From: CAZENU01 sp965117035
Lineage (GTDB): Bacteria; Chloroflexota; Dehalococcoidia; Lucifugimonadales; CAZENU01
Assembly (NCBI GenBank): GCA_965117035.1
Contig: OZ220748.1
Span: 3,286,001 to 3,350,000 of the forward strand
Direction: 5' to 3'
Length of the DNA: 64,000 nucleotides
Positions 17,880 to 26,057 of the stretch are shown here, in pieces. The position numbers and the translations under genes were made by a program. The notes under the pieces were generated by a model. That model ran no database searches. It saw only the letters and a program-made list of their open reading frames with translations, and was not told the origin of the DNA. Within the stretch, counting starts at the first letter, position 1, and every line of letters starts with the position of its first letter.

Positions 17880-18983
17880 CTACGGCTCCATGACGATCGG
17901 CTCTTCGGCCGGGTCGACCTCCATGAGGCGCCTGGACGGGTAGGCCTCCTTCAGGTAGACCTGGACCCGGAACCTCTCGTTGTCCGTCACGAAGAGATGT
18001 CCGTGCTCGTCCATAGCGACGCCCATCGGGCGGTGGAAGTACTTCTCCAGGTAGGCGTCCTCCGAGAGGTACCTCATCTTGATTATGGTGTCTCCGGGCG
18101 GCTCGGCGCCGTCTTCCAGCGCCCACTTGGACAGCGTCGAATCGCCGTACAAGACGTCGACGAACCTGCCGTCCGCGGCCAGCACCTGCACCCTGTCGTT
18201 CAGCCAGTCGGCAACGTATATGTCGCCGTCCCTGTCCACCTCCACGCCCGTGGGCCGGTTGAACTGACCCACGCCGGTCCCCGACTCGCCGTATGCCGCC
18301 AGGAACTTGCCGTCGGCCGTGAATTTCTGGATGCGGTCGTTCCGCCAGTCGGCGACGTAGACGTTCCGGTCGTCGTCGAGGGCGATGCCCCACGGCAGGT
18401 CGAACTCGCCTTCGCCCGAGCCGGGGCCACCCCACTCGAGCAGGAACCGACCGTCCCTGGTGAACTTCTGCACCCGGTTGTTGCGGCTGTCGACGACGTA
18501 CAGGTCGTCGTCCGGGTCGAACGCGATCGCGGCGGGCCCGTTAAGCTCGCCGGGACCGCTGCCGGAGGCGCCCCAGTGGGAGACGTACCTTCCCGCCTGC
18601 GGCACGAGCATCGAGCGCCTCAGGATGGCCGGGGCCCCTCCGTCGGCGTTCACCTCGTCCGGGTCCACCGTGTAGGCGGTGATCCTGTTCGTCTCCTCGT
18701 CGGCGACGTGGAGCAGGCCGCCGCGGTCGAACGCGACGCCCGTGGGACGCGCCATCTCGCCGATCCCCGTCCCGAAGGCGCCGAACTCGCCCAGCTTAGG
18801 CTCGTCCTCGAAGGCGGTCAACTGCACCCTGGTCTGGTCCGGGATGGGACGGCAGACGACGGCCATCAATCCGTCGGAGCGCACCGCGATGTCGGTCGGC
18901 GAGGTGAAGCCGTCCTGGGTGGCTCCTCCGATGGTCTTCAGGTAGCGCCACCCGCCGCGCAGCAACACGTTCTGCCTGGACAT
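17880..18983 (-). CDS. NHL-repeat beta-propeller protein (copy 1)
   Basis: 367 residues. Repeated units of the type GPAAIAFDPDDDLYVVDSRNNRVQKF and PWGIALDDDRNVYVADWRNDRIQKF form a six-bladed propeller like that of peptidyl-glycine lyase/TRIM-NHL folds. There is no signal peptide. ATG at 18983 follows AGGGAGGAG; a much longer open frame through the DUF1800 gene is an artefact. It is the last gene of a DUF1501-DUF1800-NHL operon and has a paralogue at 24837-25937. The function is unknown; propellers commonly bind partners or ligands. Confidence 0.88.
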   Translation of the reverse strand: MSRQNVLLRGGWRYLKTIGGATQDGFTSPTDIAVRSDGLMAVVCRPIPDQTRVQLTAFEDEPKLGEFGAFGTGIGEMARPTGVAFDRGGLLHVADEETNRITAYTVDPDEVNADGGAPAILRRSMLVPQAGRYVSHWGASGSGPGELNGPAAIAFDPDDDLYVVDSRNNRVQKFTRDGRFLLEWGGPGSGEGEFDLPWGIALDDDRNVYVADWRNDRIQKFTADGKFLAAYGESGTGVGQFNRPTGVEVDRDGDIYVADWLNDRVQVLAADGRFVDVLYGDSTLSKWALEDGAEPPGDTIIKMRYLSEDAYLEKYFHRPMGVAMDEHGHLFVTDNERFRVQVYLKEAYPSRRLMEVDPAEEPIVMEP

Positions 18984-19027
18984 CCGGGGTCTCCTCCCTG
19001 GGTTCCGGCGAGCGGCGCCCCTAATCT

Positions 19028-20422
19028 CTAGGCGAGCTGGTAGTCGGGCGTGGCGACGATCAGCCTGAGCATGCTCGCCACCGTGTCGGCGAAGGCCTCC
19101 CGGCTCTCGGGTGTATCGAGCCTGTCGCCGTCGATCTGGGCGGCGTACTCCTCGAGACTCTCCCGCGTGAGGTCCGTGACTGAGTAGCATCCGATCAGCT
19201 CGAGGCAGCCGTCGACAAGCTCCCCGGGGGTGAGCTGCCTCCCGTCCGAGGCCAGCCGTTCCGCGATGGACTTCACGCCCGGCTTCGAGCCGTCCCCAAG
19301 GCGCGCGGCGGCGTAGTTGACCCGCTCCACCAGGCTTCCGCTGTTGACCCACTCGCGGCCGGTGTGCCATCCCTCGACGCTGGGAGGATTCAGCGGCTGC
19401 TGGCCCATGTTCTCCGAGGGCTCGGCGGCGCCGGCCCGCAGGTCCATCGGCATGGCTTCGGGCAACGGCCGGCCGTCGGCCAGCTCGAAGTCGCCTGCCA
19501 GGCGGCTGATGCCGACTATCGTCTCGACGGGGCTCTTGACCTTGGCGAACCGCGACTCCTTGAAGAAGTCGGACAGCAGCAGCGCCCGCATCACCGCCCG
19601 GATGTCGTATCCAGACTCGAAGTAGACCCGCGCCAGCTCGGATATCGCGTCGTCGTCCGGCTCGTCCGAGACGAAGAAGTCGTACAGCTTCGCGGCCACG
19701 AACCGGGCGGTCGCCGGCTGGCGCACGACGATGTCGATTATGTCCTCGCCGTTGAAGGCGCCCTTCTCGCCCAGGAACTCCTTTTCGCCGTAGTCGTGGT
19801 CTGCGGGGTCGAACTGGAACGTGGGCCGGACGCCGCGGTACGGTCCGCAGGCGATGCGGCGGAAGGTCCATCCGGTGAACGCCCGCGACGCGGCCATCAC
19901 GTCGTCCTCGGTGTAGTTGCCCACGCCCATCGCGAACAGCTCCAGCAGCTCGCGGCCGTAGTTCTCGTTGGGTTCGTCCCGGTGACTCTGGCAGTTGTCC
20001 AGCCAGAACGACATCGCAGGGTCCTTGGACAGCTCCAGCAGGATCGTGCCGAAGTTGCCCAGCCCGTGCTTCCTGAAGGTCTCGATCTGCTGCGTCAGGA
20101 CCGGCGACCAGACGACCTTTACGCCCGCCGTGGCGAACAGGCCGTGCCAGAACAGCGCCATCTTCTCTTCGAGAGGACGGCGCGTGCGGACCATGTTGAA
20201 GAAGAACCGCGGGATGCTCGCGGTGCGGAAGTTCCCGTCCCACACCGTCTCGTAGCGCAGGTACAGGTCCTCGTCGGCGCGCTCCGAGAGCTCCGGGCGC
20301 AGCAGGTCCTCGACCGTCGCCTCGTAGCCCTTTGCCGCGCGCTCCTCCAACTCGGAGTACGTCGCCCCGAACCCCGCCCGGCGCATCAGGTGGGCGATCA
20401 GGGCGATGTCGTTGTCGCTCAT
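19028..20422 (-). CDS. DUF1800 domain protein (copy 1)
   Basis: 464 residues. Family landmarks are LMRRAGFGATYSELE at the N-terminus, KMALFWHGLFATAG, SFWLDNCQSHRDEPNENYGRELLELFAMGVGNYTEDDV and PPSVEGWHTGREW (parts of a conserved core at about 90-330). DUF1800 proteins of unknown function nearly always accompany DUF1501 proteins, as here, and are suspected to act on extracellular polymers. No classical signal peptide is seen. It lies 22 bases downstream of the DUF1501 stop. Confidence 0.9.
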   Translation of the reverse strand: MSDNDIALIAHLMRRAGFGATYSELEERAAKGYEATVEDLLRPELSERADEDLYLRYETVWDGNFRTASIPRFFFNMVRTRRPLEEKMALFWHGLFATAGVKVVWSPVLTQQIETFRKHGLGNFGTILLELSKDPAMSFWLDNCQSHRDEPNENYGRELLELFAMGVGNYTEDDVMAASRAFTGWTFRRIACGPYRGVRPTFQFDPADHDYGEKEFLGEKGAFNGEDIIDIVVRQPATARFVAAKLYDFFVSDEPDDDAISELARVYFESGYDIRAVMRALLLSDFFKESRFAKVKSPVETIVGISRLAGDFELADGRPLPEAMPMDLRAGAAEPSENMGQQPLNPPSVEGWHTGREWVNSGSLVERVNYAAARLGDGSKPGVKSIAERLASDGRQLTPGELVDGCLELIGCYSVTDLTRESLEEYAAQIDGDRLDTPESREAFADTVASMLRLIVATPDYQLA

Positions 20423-20444
20423 GGACCGTCCCCCGGCACGTGAC

Positions 20445-21602
20445 TCAGGAACGCGGCGCGGTGGCCTGGTTCCTGAACATCGGGAACTGCTCGAACCGGC
20501 CGTTCACCACGGGCTCGGGATCGACTCCCAGCCATCCCTCCAGCACCGTCGAGTAGGTCGACCGGAAGTCGTTCGTGTACCTGAGGTCGCCGTCGAACAG
20601 GTTCTTTTCGTCGCGCGACGGGTACTCGCCGTAAACGCCGCCCTCCACGGAGCCGCCTATGACCCACGCGGTGCCGCCCGCGCCGTGGTCCGTGCCGAAG
20701 GAGCCGTTGTCCGCCACCCGGCGTCCGAACTCGCTGAACATGAAGACGATCACGTCGTCCTCGCGACCGTGCTCGCGCATGTCGTCCATGAAATCGCCGA
20801 CCGCGCCGGAGACCTCGTCCCACAGCTTCGCGTGCGTCGGCCCCTGCTGCGAGTGGGTGTCGAAGCTGCCGTGCTCGCAGTAGAAGATCTGGGTGCCGAC
20901 GTCGGCCAGGAGCACCTGCGCGATACCCTTCATGTTCTGGGCGATCGGGTTCGCGGCGTACTCGACGCTGGAGCTGTACCTCTCCGGCGTCGCGCGGAGG
21001 ATGTCGGCCCCCTTCAGCGCGTTCGTTCCGGTCTGGCCCAGGTACCCGAGCACGCCGCTTTCGACCATGTGGCGGCCGTACATCTTCGCGAACGCGGCCA
21101 GCGCGTACTCCTTCAGCCGCTCGTCCTCGAGGTCCGGGAACAGGCCGTACGTCTCCAGGTTCGCTACCGACGCCACCGGCACGCCGACGCTCGACATCGC
21201 CCTGGGCAGGCCCTTGCCGAAGTTGACGCCGAGGATCACGTTCTCGCCCCTGGGGTCCATCTGCTTCATCGTCTTGCCGAGCCAGCCCTCGGTGCCCATC
21301 GCGTCCGGCTCAGCCGTGTGCCAGATGTCCATCGACCTGAAGTGCGAGCGCTCCGAGATGCCGTGGCCGAGACCGTGCACCATCGCAACTTTGCCGGAGT
21401 CCCACAGGTCCTTGATCGCGCCCATGCTCGGATGAAAGCCGTATTGGTCGTCGATGGGCAGCACGTCCGCGGGAGCGACGTTCACCTTGGGCCGGTGGTC
21501 GTAGTAGTGGCCGTCGGTATAGGGCACGACCGTGTTCAGTGGATCGTTTCCGCCCGAGAGCTGGAGCACCACGACCGACTTCTGACGGCTATCGCTGGCC
21601 AT
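20445..21602 (-). CDS. DUF1501 domain protein
   Basis: 385 residues from ATG 21602, which follows GGGAG; the open frame extends upstream only through leader DNA. LQLSGGNDPLNTVVPYTD, the HGSFDTHSQQGPTHAKLWDE segment and FSEFGRRVADNGSFGTDHGAGGTAWVIGG (conserved His/Asp-rich ends) place it in DUF1501, a sulfatase/alkaline-phosphatase-like superfamily. The usual twin-arginine signal is absent. First gene of an operon with DUF1800 and NHL genes. A promoter with TATAAT lies upstream. Confidence 0.9.
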   Translation of the reverse strand: MASDSRQKSVVVLQLSGGNDPLNTVVPYTDGHYYDHRPKVNVAPADVLPIDDQYGFHPSMGAIKDLWDSGKVAMVHGLGHGISERSHFRSMDIWHTAEPDAMGTEGWLGKTMKQMDPRGENVILGVNFGKGLPRAMSSVGVPVASVANLETYGLFPDLEDERLKEYALAAFAKMYGRHMVESGVLGYLGQTGTNALKGADILRATPERYSSSVEYAANPIAQNMKGIAQVLLADVGTQIFYCEHGSFDTHSQQGPTHAKLWDEVSGAVGDFMDDMREHGREDDVIVFMFSEFGRRVADNGSFGTDHGAGGTAWVIGGSVEGGVYGEYPSRDEKNLFDGDLRYTNDFRSTYSTVLEGWLGVDPEPVVNGRFEQFPMFRNQATAPRS

Positions 21603-21631
21603 TGCACATCTCCCGTGTCCCTGCAGGCGCT

Positions 21632-21646
21632 TTACGTATTTCGTAA
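21632..21646. promoter_or_regulatory. Small palindrome TTACG-N5-CGTAA in DUF1501 leader
   Basis: A perfect five-base inverted repeat lies between the start codon and the promoter of the DUF1501 operon. It could be an operator or a leader hairpin; only the symmetry is seen. Confidence 0.35.
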
Positions 21647-21668
21647 CACGGTACCGGTTGACCCGGCC

Positions 21669-21695
21669 ATTATATCGCATAGCGTACCGCGTCAA
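21669..21695 (-). promoter_or_regulatory. Promoter for DUF1501-DUF1800-NHL operon
   Basis: On the minus strand TTGACG is followed after 15 bases by TATAAT (21674-21669), about 67 bases upstream of the DUF1501 ATG. The spacer is a little short, but both boxes are good and AT-richness is local. Confidence 0.5.
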
Positions 21696-21711
21696 GCCCT
21701 GTACCGGAAAG

Positions 21712-21893
21712 GCAACTGTTCAAAGTTGAGGGGACTACCTGACCCGTTCGCCCCGAGTGCCCCGACGCTTCGTCGGGGTGTGTCGAGGGGCCGCCACGAA
21801 GTGTGGGCCAGGCTCAGCACCAAATCATCCCCATCATCAGAATCCCACGAATCACAGTTCAGACGTTCCGCCTCACCTACTCTGAACAGTTAC
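21712..21893. mobile_element. 182-bp MITE-like element with 8-bp target duplication
   Basis: The ends are inverted: left GCAACTGTTCAAAGTTG, right (complement) GTAACTGTTCAGAGTAG. They are flanked by identical octamers CCGGAAAG at 21704-21711 and 21894-21901. No ORF of transposase size lies inside, so it would need a transposase elsewhere. A second, internally different element with similar ends is at 37659-37839. The combination of TIRs and a perfect duplicated target is good evidence for transposition. Confidence 0.7.
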
Positions 21894-21960
21894 CCGGAAA
21901 GCGGCGCCGCAAAGCGGAGCGCGTCCGCCAGGATGCTTCGCGGGGCAGAGCCGCGGCGGG

Positions 21961-23025
21961 TCAGAACTTCAGCAGAGCGCGCCCGGCGATCCGGCCGTGC
22001 CTCAGGTCGTCCATGGCCTCGTTTGCCTGCTCGAGCGGATAGCTGCGGGTGACCAGCTTGTCCAGCGGGAACTTGCCTTCGGCGGACAACCGCAGGTACA
22101 TGGGAAAGTCCTGGTCCGGGACCGCCGAGCCGTGGCTGCCCCTGTACTGGCGCTGATAGGAGACGAAGTGCCTCGCGTTCAGCTTGAACTCAGGCTGCGG
22201 CCATCCGATCACCACTGCCATCCCACCCAGGTTGTTGGCGCCCGGTCCGCCGCCGCGCACCATTGGAAGAATGGACTCGTGCGTGGCCACGGTGCCCACA
22301 GCGTCGAACGCGAAGTCGGCGCCGTTGCCTGTGATCTCCCACACCGCTTCCACCGGGTCGACCTCCGTGGAGTTGATCGTATGGGTGGCTCCCCAGTCCC
22401 GCGCGAAATCGAGCTTGTCGTCGGCGATGTCCACGGCGATGACCGGGTGGGCCTGCATCAGCAACGCCATCTTGATGGCTGACAGGCCGACGCCGCCGGC
22501 TCCGATGACGACCACCGAGTCCTGGGCCCGGACCTTCGCCGTGTGGAAGACGGCGCCGGCGCCGGTGAGCACCGCGCACCCCACGATGCTGCTCTCCGGC
22601 GTGGCCTGCTCCGCCGGAATCTTCACGGCCAATTGGTCGCTGACCAGGCAGTCCGCTGCGAAGGTGCCGACCGGACCGTGCACCAGCTCCCCGCGGAACC
22701 TCACACCTATAGGGCTCAGGCCCTCGATAAAGTCCCGCCCCGGGTAGCCGGCCCGCGGCACCCAGGTCGTTATCGCGTGGTCGCCCTCCTTGAGGTGGGT
22801 CACGTCGCTCCCGACGTGTGTCACCACGCCTACGCCCTCATGCCCAAGCAGATGCGGGCACTTGTCCTGCGGGACCGTTTGGAGCTCGTGGACCTGGGAG
22901 AGGCAGACGCCGGTCGCCGTGTGCTTGACTATCACCTGGCGCCGGCCGGGGTACGGCACCTCCATCTCGCCGATGGCCATCGGCTCGTTCGGGCCGATCA
23001 TCACGGCCGCTGGAGTCCTCAGCAT
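21961..23025 (-). CDS. Zinc-dependent alcohol dehydrogenase, lacks structural zinc
   Basis: 354 residues of the MDR superfamily. Catalytic zinc ligands are C41 (GVCLSQ), H62-E63 (GHEGVG) and C150. The NAD(P) loop is VVIGAGGVGLSAIKMAL. The four-Cys structural zinc lobe that normally follows residue 90 is absent: residues 86-105 contain no Cys. The closest general type is class III-like ADH/S-(hydroxymethyl)-thiol dehydrogenase. It oxidises an alcohol or thiol-adduct with NAD(P). Monocistronic on the minus strand between the DUF1501 operon and an MFS gene. Confidence 0.88.
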   Translation of the reverse strand: MLRTPAAVMIGPNEPMAIGEMEVPYPGRRQVIVKHTATGVCLSQVHELQTVPQDKCPHLLGHEGVGVVTHVGSDVTHLKEGDHAITTWVPRAGYPGRDFIEGLSPIGVRFRGELVHGPVGTFAADCLVSDQLAVKIPAEQATPESSIVGCAVLTGAGAVFHTAKVRAQDSVVVIGAGGVGLSAIKMALLMQAHPVIAVDIADDKLDFARDWGATHTINSTEVDPVEAVWEITGNGADFAFDAVGTVATHESILPMVRGGGPGANNLGGMAVVIGWPQPEFKLNARHFVSYQRQYRGSHGSAVPDQDFPMYLRLSAEGKFPLDKLVTRSYPLEQANEAMDDLRHGRIAGRALLKF

Positions 23026-23231
23026 TTGTTTGCCCCCGCGCCCTGGGTGCTCGCGCCATCGCCGCCGACGCGTCCACGCCCGTGGTCCGGCACCTCGGGC
23101 GCCGGAATCGTATCACAGGGCACGGCGCCCGCGAATCGCGTTTGCCGGCCTGGGGCCGACTGGATCGATGACGCGGAGGCACCCCGGCCGCTCCGACCGG
23201 CCCGCACGGACGTCGAAAGACGCGGGCGCCT

Positions 23232-24527
23232 TCACGCGATCCGGCGGTAACTCGGATATGCGACGGCGAAGACCAGAGTGAAGACGACAAGCAGCAGCCC
23301 ACTGAGCGTCAGCGCAAACGGGGTGTCCGTGAACTCCGCCAGGACTCCGAACGGCACCCCGCTCAGCGGCATCAACCCGAAGCTCATCATCGCGATGCTC
23401 ATCACCCTCCCGCGCATCTCCCGTGAGGAGTTGGTCTGGATGAGCGTCATGTTCAGGGACATGAACGCGGAGTTCAGCAGCCCCACCATTACCAACAGGG
23501 GTACGGCATGGAGGTAGCTCGACGTCTGGGCGAACGTGGCCAGTGCGGCGCCCCAGAGGAGGCAGAACAGCAGCAGGAAGGCCCCCCTCCGGCTGAAGTT
23601 CTGCATGGAGGCCAGTATCAGCGTCCCGACCAGCGCGCCGGCACCCATGAACATCATCAGCAGGCCCAGGTCTTCGGAGCCTATGTCGAGGGCCTCGCGA
23701 CCCCACGCCGGCAGAAGCGCGTAGTAGGAGTACCCGAACAGCGCTGGAATGAAGGACATGATGATGAGGCCTCGCCGGGTCGGGTCCCGGGCCACGTACG
23801 ACAGGCCGGCCCCGATGTCCCCCCGCACCCCCTTGCCCGAACGGGCGACCGCCTCGGACCCCGCGCGCACCATCACCATCGACAGGGCGGAGAAGACGTA
23901 CACGACCGAGACGAGGTAGAAGACCGCCCAGGTGTCGACGAGCAGAATCAGGAATCCCGCCGTGGCGGGGCCCGCGACCCGGGTCAGGTTCATGCTGGAG
24001 TTGTTCACCGATACGGCGTTCATCAGCCGCGACTCCGGCACGATGTCCGAGATGATCGCCTGGCGGCTGGGCATGTTGAACGCCATCATCGATCCATTGA
24101 TGAGGCCGATGGCCATCACCTGCCAGAAAGCGACCAGGCCGGTCGCGTCCAGGGTGGCCAGCAGGAACGTCATCACCGCGTTCCCGCTCTGGCTGAGGAT
24201 CACCAGGTGCCGCCGCGGGATGCGGTCGGCCATCGCCCCTCCCAACAGGGATACGAAGGTGATGGGCGCCGTGACCGACACGATCGACAGGCTCAGGGCG
24301 AGCGGCGAGTCGTTCATCAGCTCGACCACCAGCCAGGACTGGGTGACCATCTGCATGTTCATGGCCATGAAGGAGGCGAACGAGCCGAGGAAGACCCAGC
24401 GGAAGTCCCGGTACGCCAGGGTCTTGATTAGGGGAAGGCCCCGGAGGCGAGAGCGCGGGCCGAAGCCGGTGCGAGCGGGGCCCATGCCGGCCTCGACGTC
24501 CGGAGACGTCTCTTCTGTCAGTCCCAT
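23232..24527 (-). CDS. MFS transporter, EntS-like exporter
   Basis: About 431 residues with roughly 12 hydrophobic segments. The N-terminal DFRWVFLGSFASFMAMNMQMVTQSWLV region (around 36-62) and GGAMADRIPRRHLVILSQ between helices 2 and 3 match the MFS_3/EntS-type drug or siderophore exporters. ATG 24527 is chosen; an in-frame TTG lies two codons upstream. Neither has a good ribosome-binding site. The substrate is unknown. Confidence 0.85.
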   Translation of the reverse strand: MGLTEETSPDVEAGMGPARTGFGPRSRLRGLPLIKTLAYRDFRWVFLGSFASFMAMNMQMVTQSWLVVELMNDSPLALSLSIVSVTAPITFVSLLGGAMADRIPRRHLVILSQSGNAVMTFLLATLDATGLVAFWQVMAIGLINGSMMAFNMPSRQAIISDIVPESRLMNAVSVNNSSMNLTRVAGPATAGFLILLVDTWAVFYLVSVVYVFSALSMVMVRAGSEAVARSGKGVRGDIGAGLSYVARDPTRRGLIIMSFIPALFGYSYYALLPAWGREALDIGSEDLGLLMMFMGAGALVGTLILASMQNFSRRGAFLLLFCLLWGAALATFAQTSSYLHAVPLLVMVGLLNSAFMSLNMTLIQTNSSREMRGRVMSIAMMSFGLMPLSGVPFGVLAEFTDTPFALTLSGLLLVVFTLVFAVAYPSYRRIA

Positions 24528-24836
24528 CCTCAAGGGAGAATAGAGCCCCCGGTCCTCATCCAGACAGTCGAGTCAGCCTACATGCGCCGGAAGGCGGCGG
24601 TCAAGGTCGGTCACATTGGCCTGGCCTTCGCGCGCTGAATCGACAGCGCGGCAACCATGGCGACCGCGGCAGGCGCCGCCATCATCGCGAAGGCCCCAGT
24701 CGCACTCTCCCACCGGTTGAAGAATAACGCTCCGCCGAACGCGCCCAGACCGCTCTCGACCTGGTCCACGGCGCTGATCAGCCCGCCGACGACGCCCGGC
24801 CGGGACGGACCTGACAGTTTGGACCACCGCTCAGGG
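24528..24836. other. Intergenic debris between MFS gene and NHL copy 2
   Basis: No intact gene in this 309-base stretch. It contains a minus-strand remnant that reads like the end of an MFS transporter (listed separately) directly downstream of the second NHL gene. Confidence 0.5.
24611..24806 (-). pseudogene. C-terminal fragment of an MFS transporter
   Basis: On the minus strand an open stretch encodes VVGGLISAVDQVESGLGAF, then FAMMAAPAAVAMVAAL and a basic tail ending at TGA 24613. This is the hydrophobic last-helix pattern of an MFS protein, but there is no start or upstream part. It sits just after the NHL copy 2 stop, so it was probably cut off by the arrival of the duplicated NHL/DUF1800 block or by later deletion. 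Confidence 0.4.
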
Positions 24837-25937
24837 CTAAACGGCTATCGGCTCCTCGTCCAGGTCTATCTCCATGAGAACGAGGGAGGGATAGGCCTCC
24901 TTCAAGTAGACCTGGACCCTGAACCTCTGGTTGTCCGCCACTAGGAGGTGGCCCTCGTCGGTCAGCTTGATCGATACGGGGCGCCGGAAGTACTTCTCCC
25001 GGTAGGCATCCTCGGACATGAACTTCTTCTTCAGCTGTCCCTGTTGTCCCGGAGCGGCTGCACCGAGCTCGAGTACCCACTTGGAGAGCGTCGAGTCGCC
25101 GTAGAAGACATCCACGAAGCGGCCGTCGTGTGCGAGCACTTGCACCCGGTCGTTCTGCCAGTCGGCCACGTAGATGTCGCCGTCCCTGTCTACTGCCACG
25201 CTGGTAGGCCGGTTGAACTGGCCGACTTCGGAGCCCGACGAGCCGAAGAGGGCGAGGAACTCGCCGTCGGCGGTGAACTTCTGGACCCGATCGTTGCGCC
25301 AGTCGGCCACGTAGACGTTCCCTTCGTGGTCCAGGGTGATTCCCCAGGGGAGGTCGAACTCCCCCTCGCCGTCGCCGTGTCTGCCCCACTTGGCCAGAAA
25401 CCGGCCGTCTTTAGTGAATTTCTGCACCCGGCTGTTGCGGTGGTCGACCACGTAGAGGTTGTCGTCTGGGTCGAAGACCATGCTGCTGGGGCCGTTCAGC
25501 TCGCCGTCGCCTCTCCCGGTCGTACCCCAGTGTGAGACGAATCTCCCCGACTGTTCCACCAGTTGACCCCTGCGGAGAATGACCTGCGGACCGCCGTTGG
25601 CGGCGACCTCATCGGGGTCTATCGTGAAGGCGTTGACGCGGTTGGTCAGCTCGTCCGCGACGTACAGCAGCCCGTCGCGGCCGAAGGCCAGGCAGGTGGG
25701 TCGGGCCAACTGGCCCACGTCGGTGCCGACTTGACCGAACTCACCCAGGTACTCTTCGTCGTCGAAGGTATTGAGGACGATCTTCGCGTGGTCCAACTGC
25801 TGGCGGCACAGCACGGCCATCATCCCATCGCCGCTGAGGGTCAGGTCCCACGGATTGTGGTACTTGCCGTCGTCAGCGCCACCGATCGTCTTTGTATACC
25901 TCCACCCTGCGCGTAACAGGACCTTCTGCCTGGCCAT
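24837..25937 (-). CDS. NHL-repeat beta-propeller protein (copy 2)
   Basis: 366 residues, collinear with and clearly paralogous to the protein at 17880-18983: the same LLRAGWRYTKTIGG opening, the same blades (VYVADWRNDRVQKF, IYVADWQNDRVQVL) and the same SEDAYREKYFRRP ending. ATG 25937 follows CCAGGAGGTGG. It follows DUF1800 copy 2 in the same order as copy 1. Unknown function. Confidence 0.87.
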   Translation of the reverse strand: MARQKVLLRAGWRYTKTIGGADDGKYHNPWDLTLSGDGMMAVLCRQQLDHAKIVLNTFDDEEYLGEFGQVGTDVGQLARPTCLAFGRDGLLYVADELTNRVNAFTIDPDEVAANGGPQVILRRGQLVEQSGRFVSHWGTTGRGDGELNGPSSMVFDPDDNLYVVDHRNSRVQKFTKDGRFLAKWGRHGDGEGEFDLPWGITLDHEGNVYVADWRNDRVQKFTADGEFLALFGSSGSEVGQFNRPTSVAVDRDGDIYVADWQNDRVQVLAHDGRFVDVFYGDSTLSKWVLELGAAAPGQQGQLKKKFMSEDAYREKYFRRPVSIKLTDEGHLLVADNQRFRVQVYLKEAYPSLVLMEIDLDEEPIAV

Positions 25938-26057
25938 GCGGCCACCTCCTGGAGTATCGAGTGAAGGCTGCCTTGTGTAGATGCTCCCCGCCGGGGCGTA
26001 CATGTAGCGCGGTCGGCGCGACCTCTCCGGGACACCGGCGAGCGTGGCGCCTCACGC

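Larger units (their letters stand above)
21603..21960. other. Intergenic region: promoter, leader palindrome, TIR element
   Basis: This 358-base gap holds the DUF1501 promoter, a small palindrome and a 182-base TIR element; I see no gene in it. A hairpin around CCCCGACGCTTCGTCGGGG (about 21759-21778) is inside the TIR element. Confidence 0.6.

Noticed and set aside
17880..20243. 787-aa minus-strand frame joining the NHL gene to upstream sequence
   Set aside because: The upstream part is an Arg-rich shadow of the DUF1800 gene; the NHL protein has its own ATG and ribosome-binding site at 18983.
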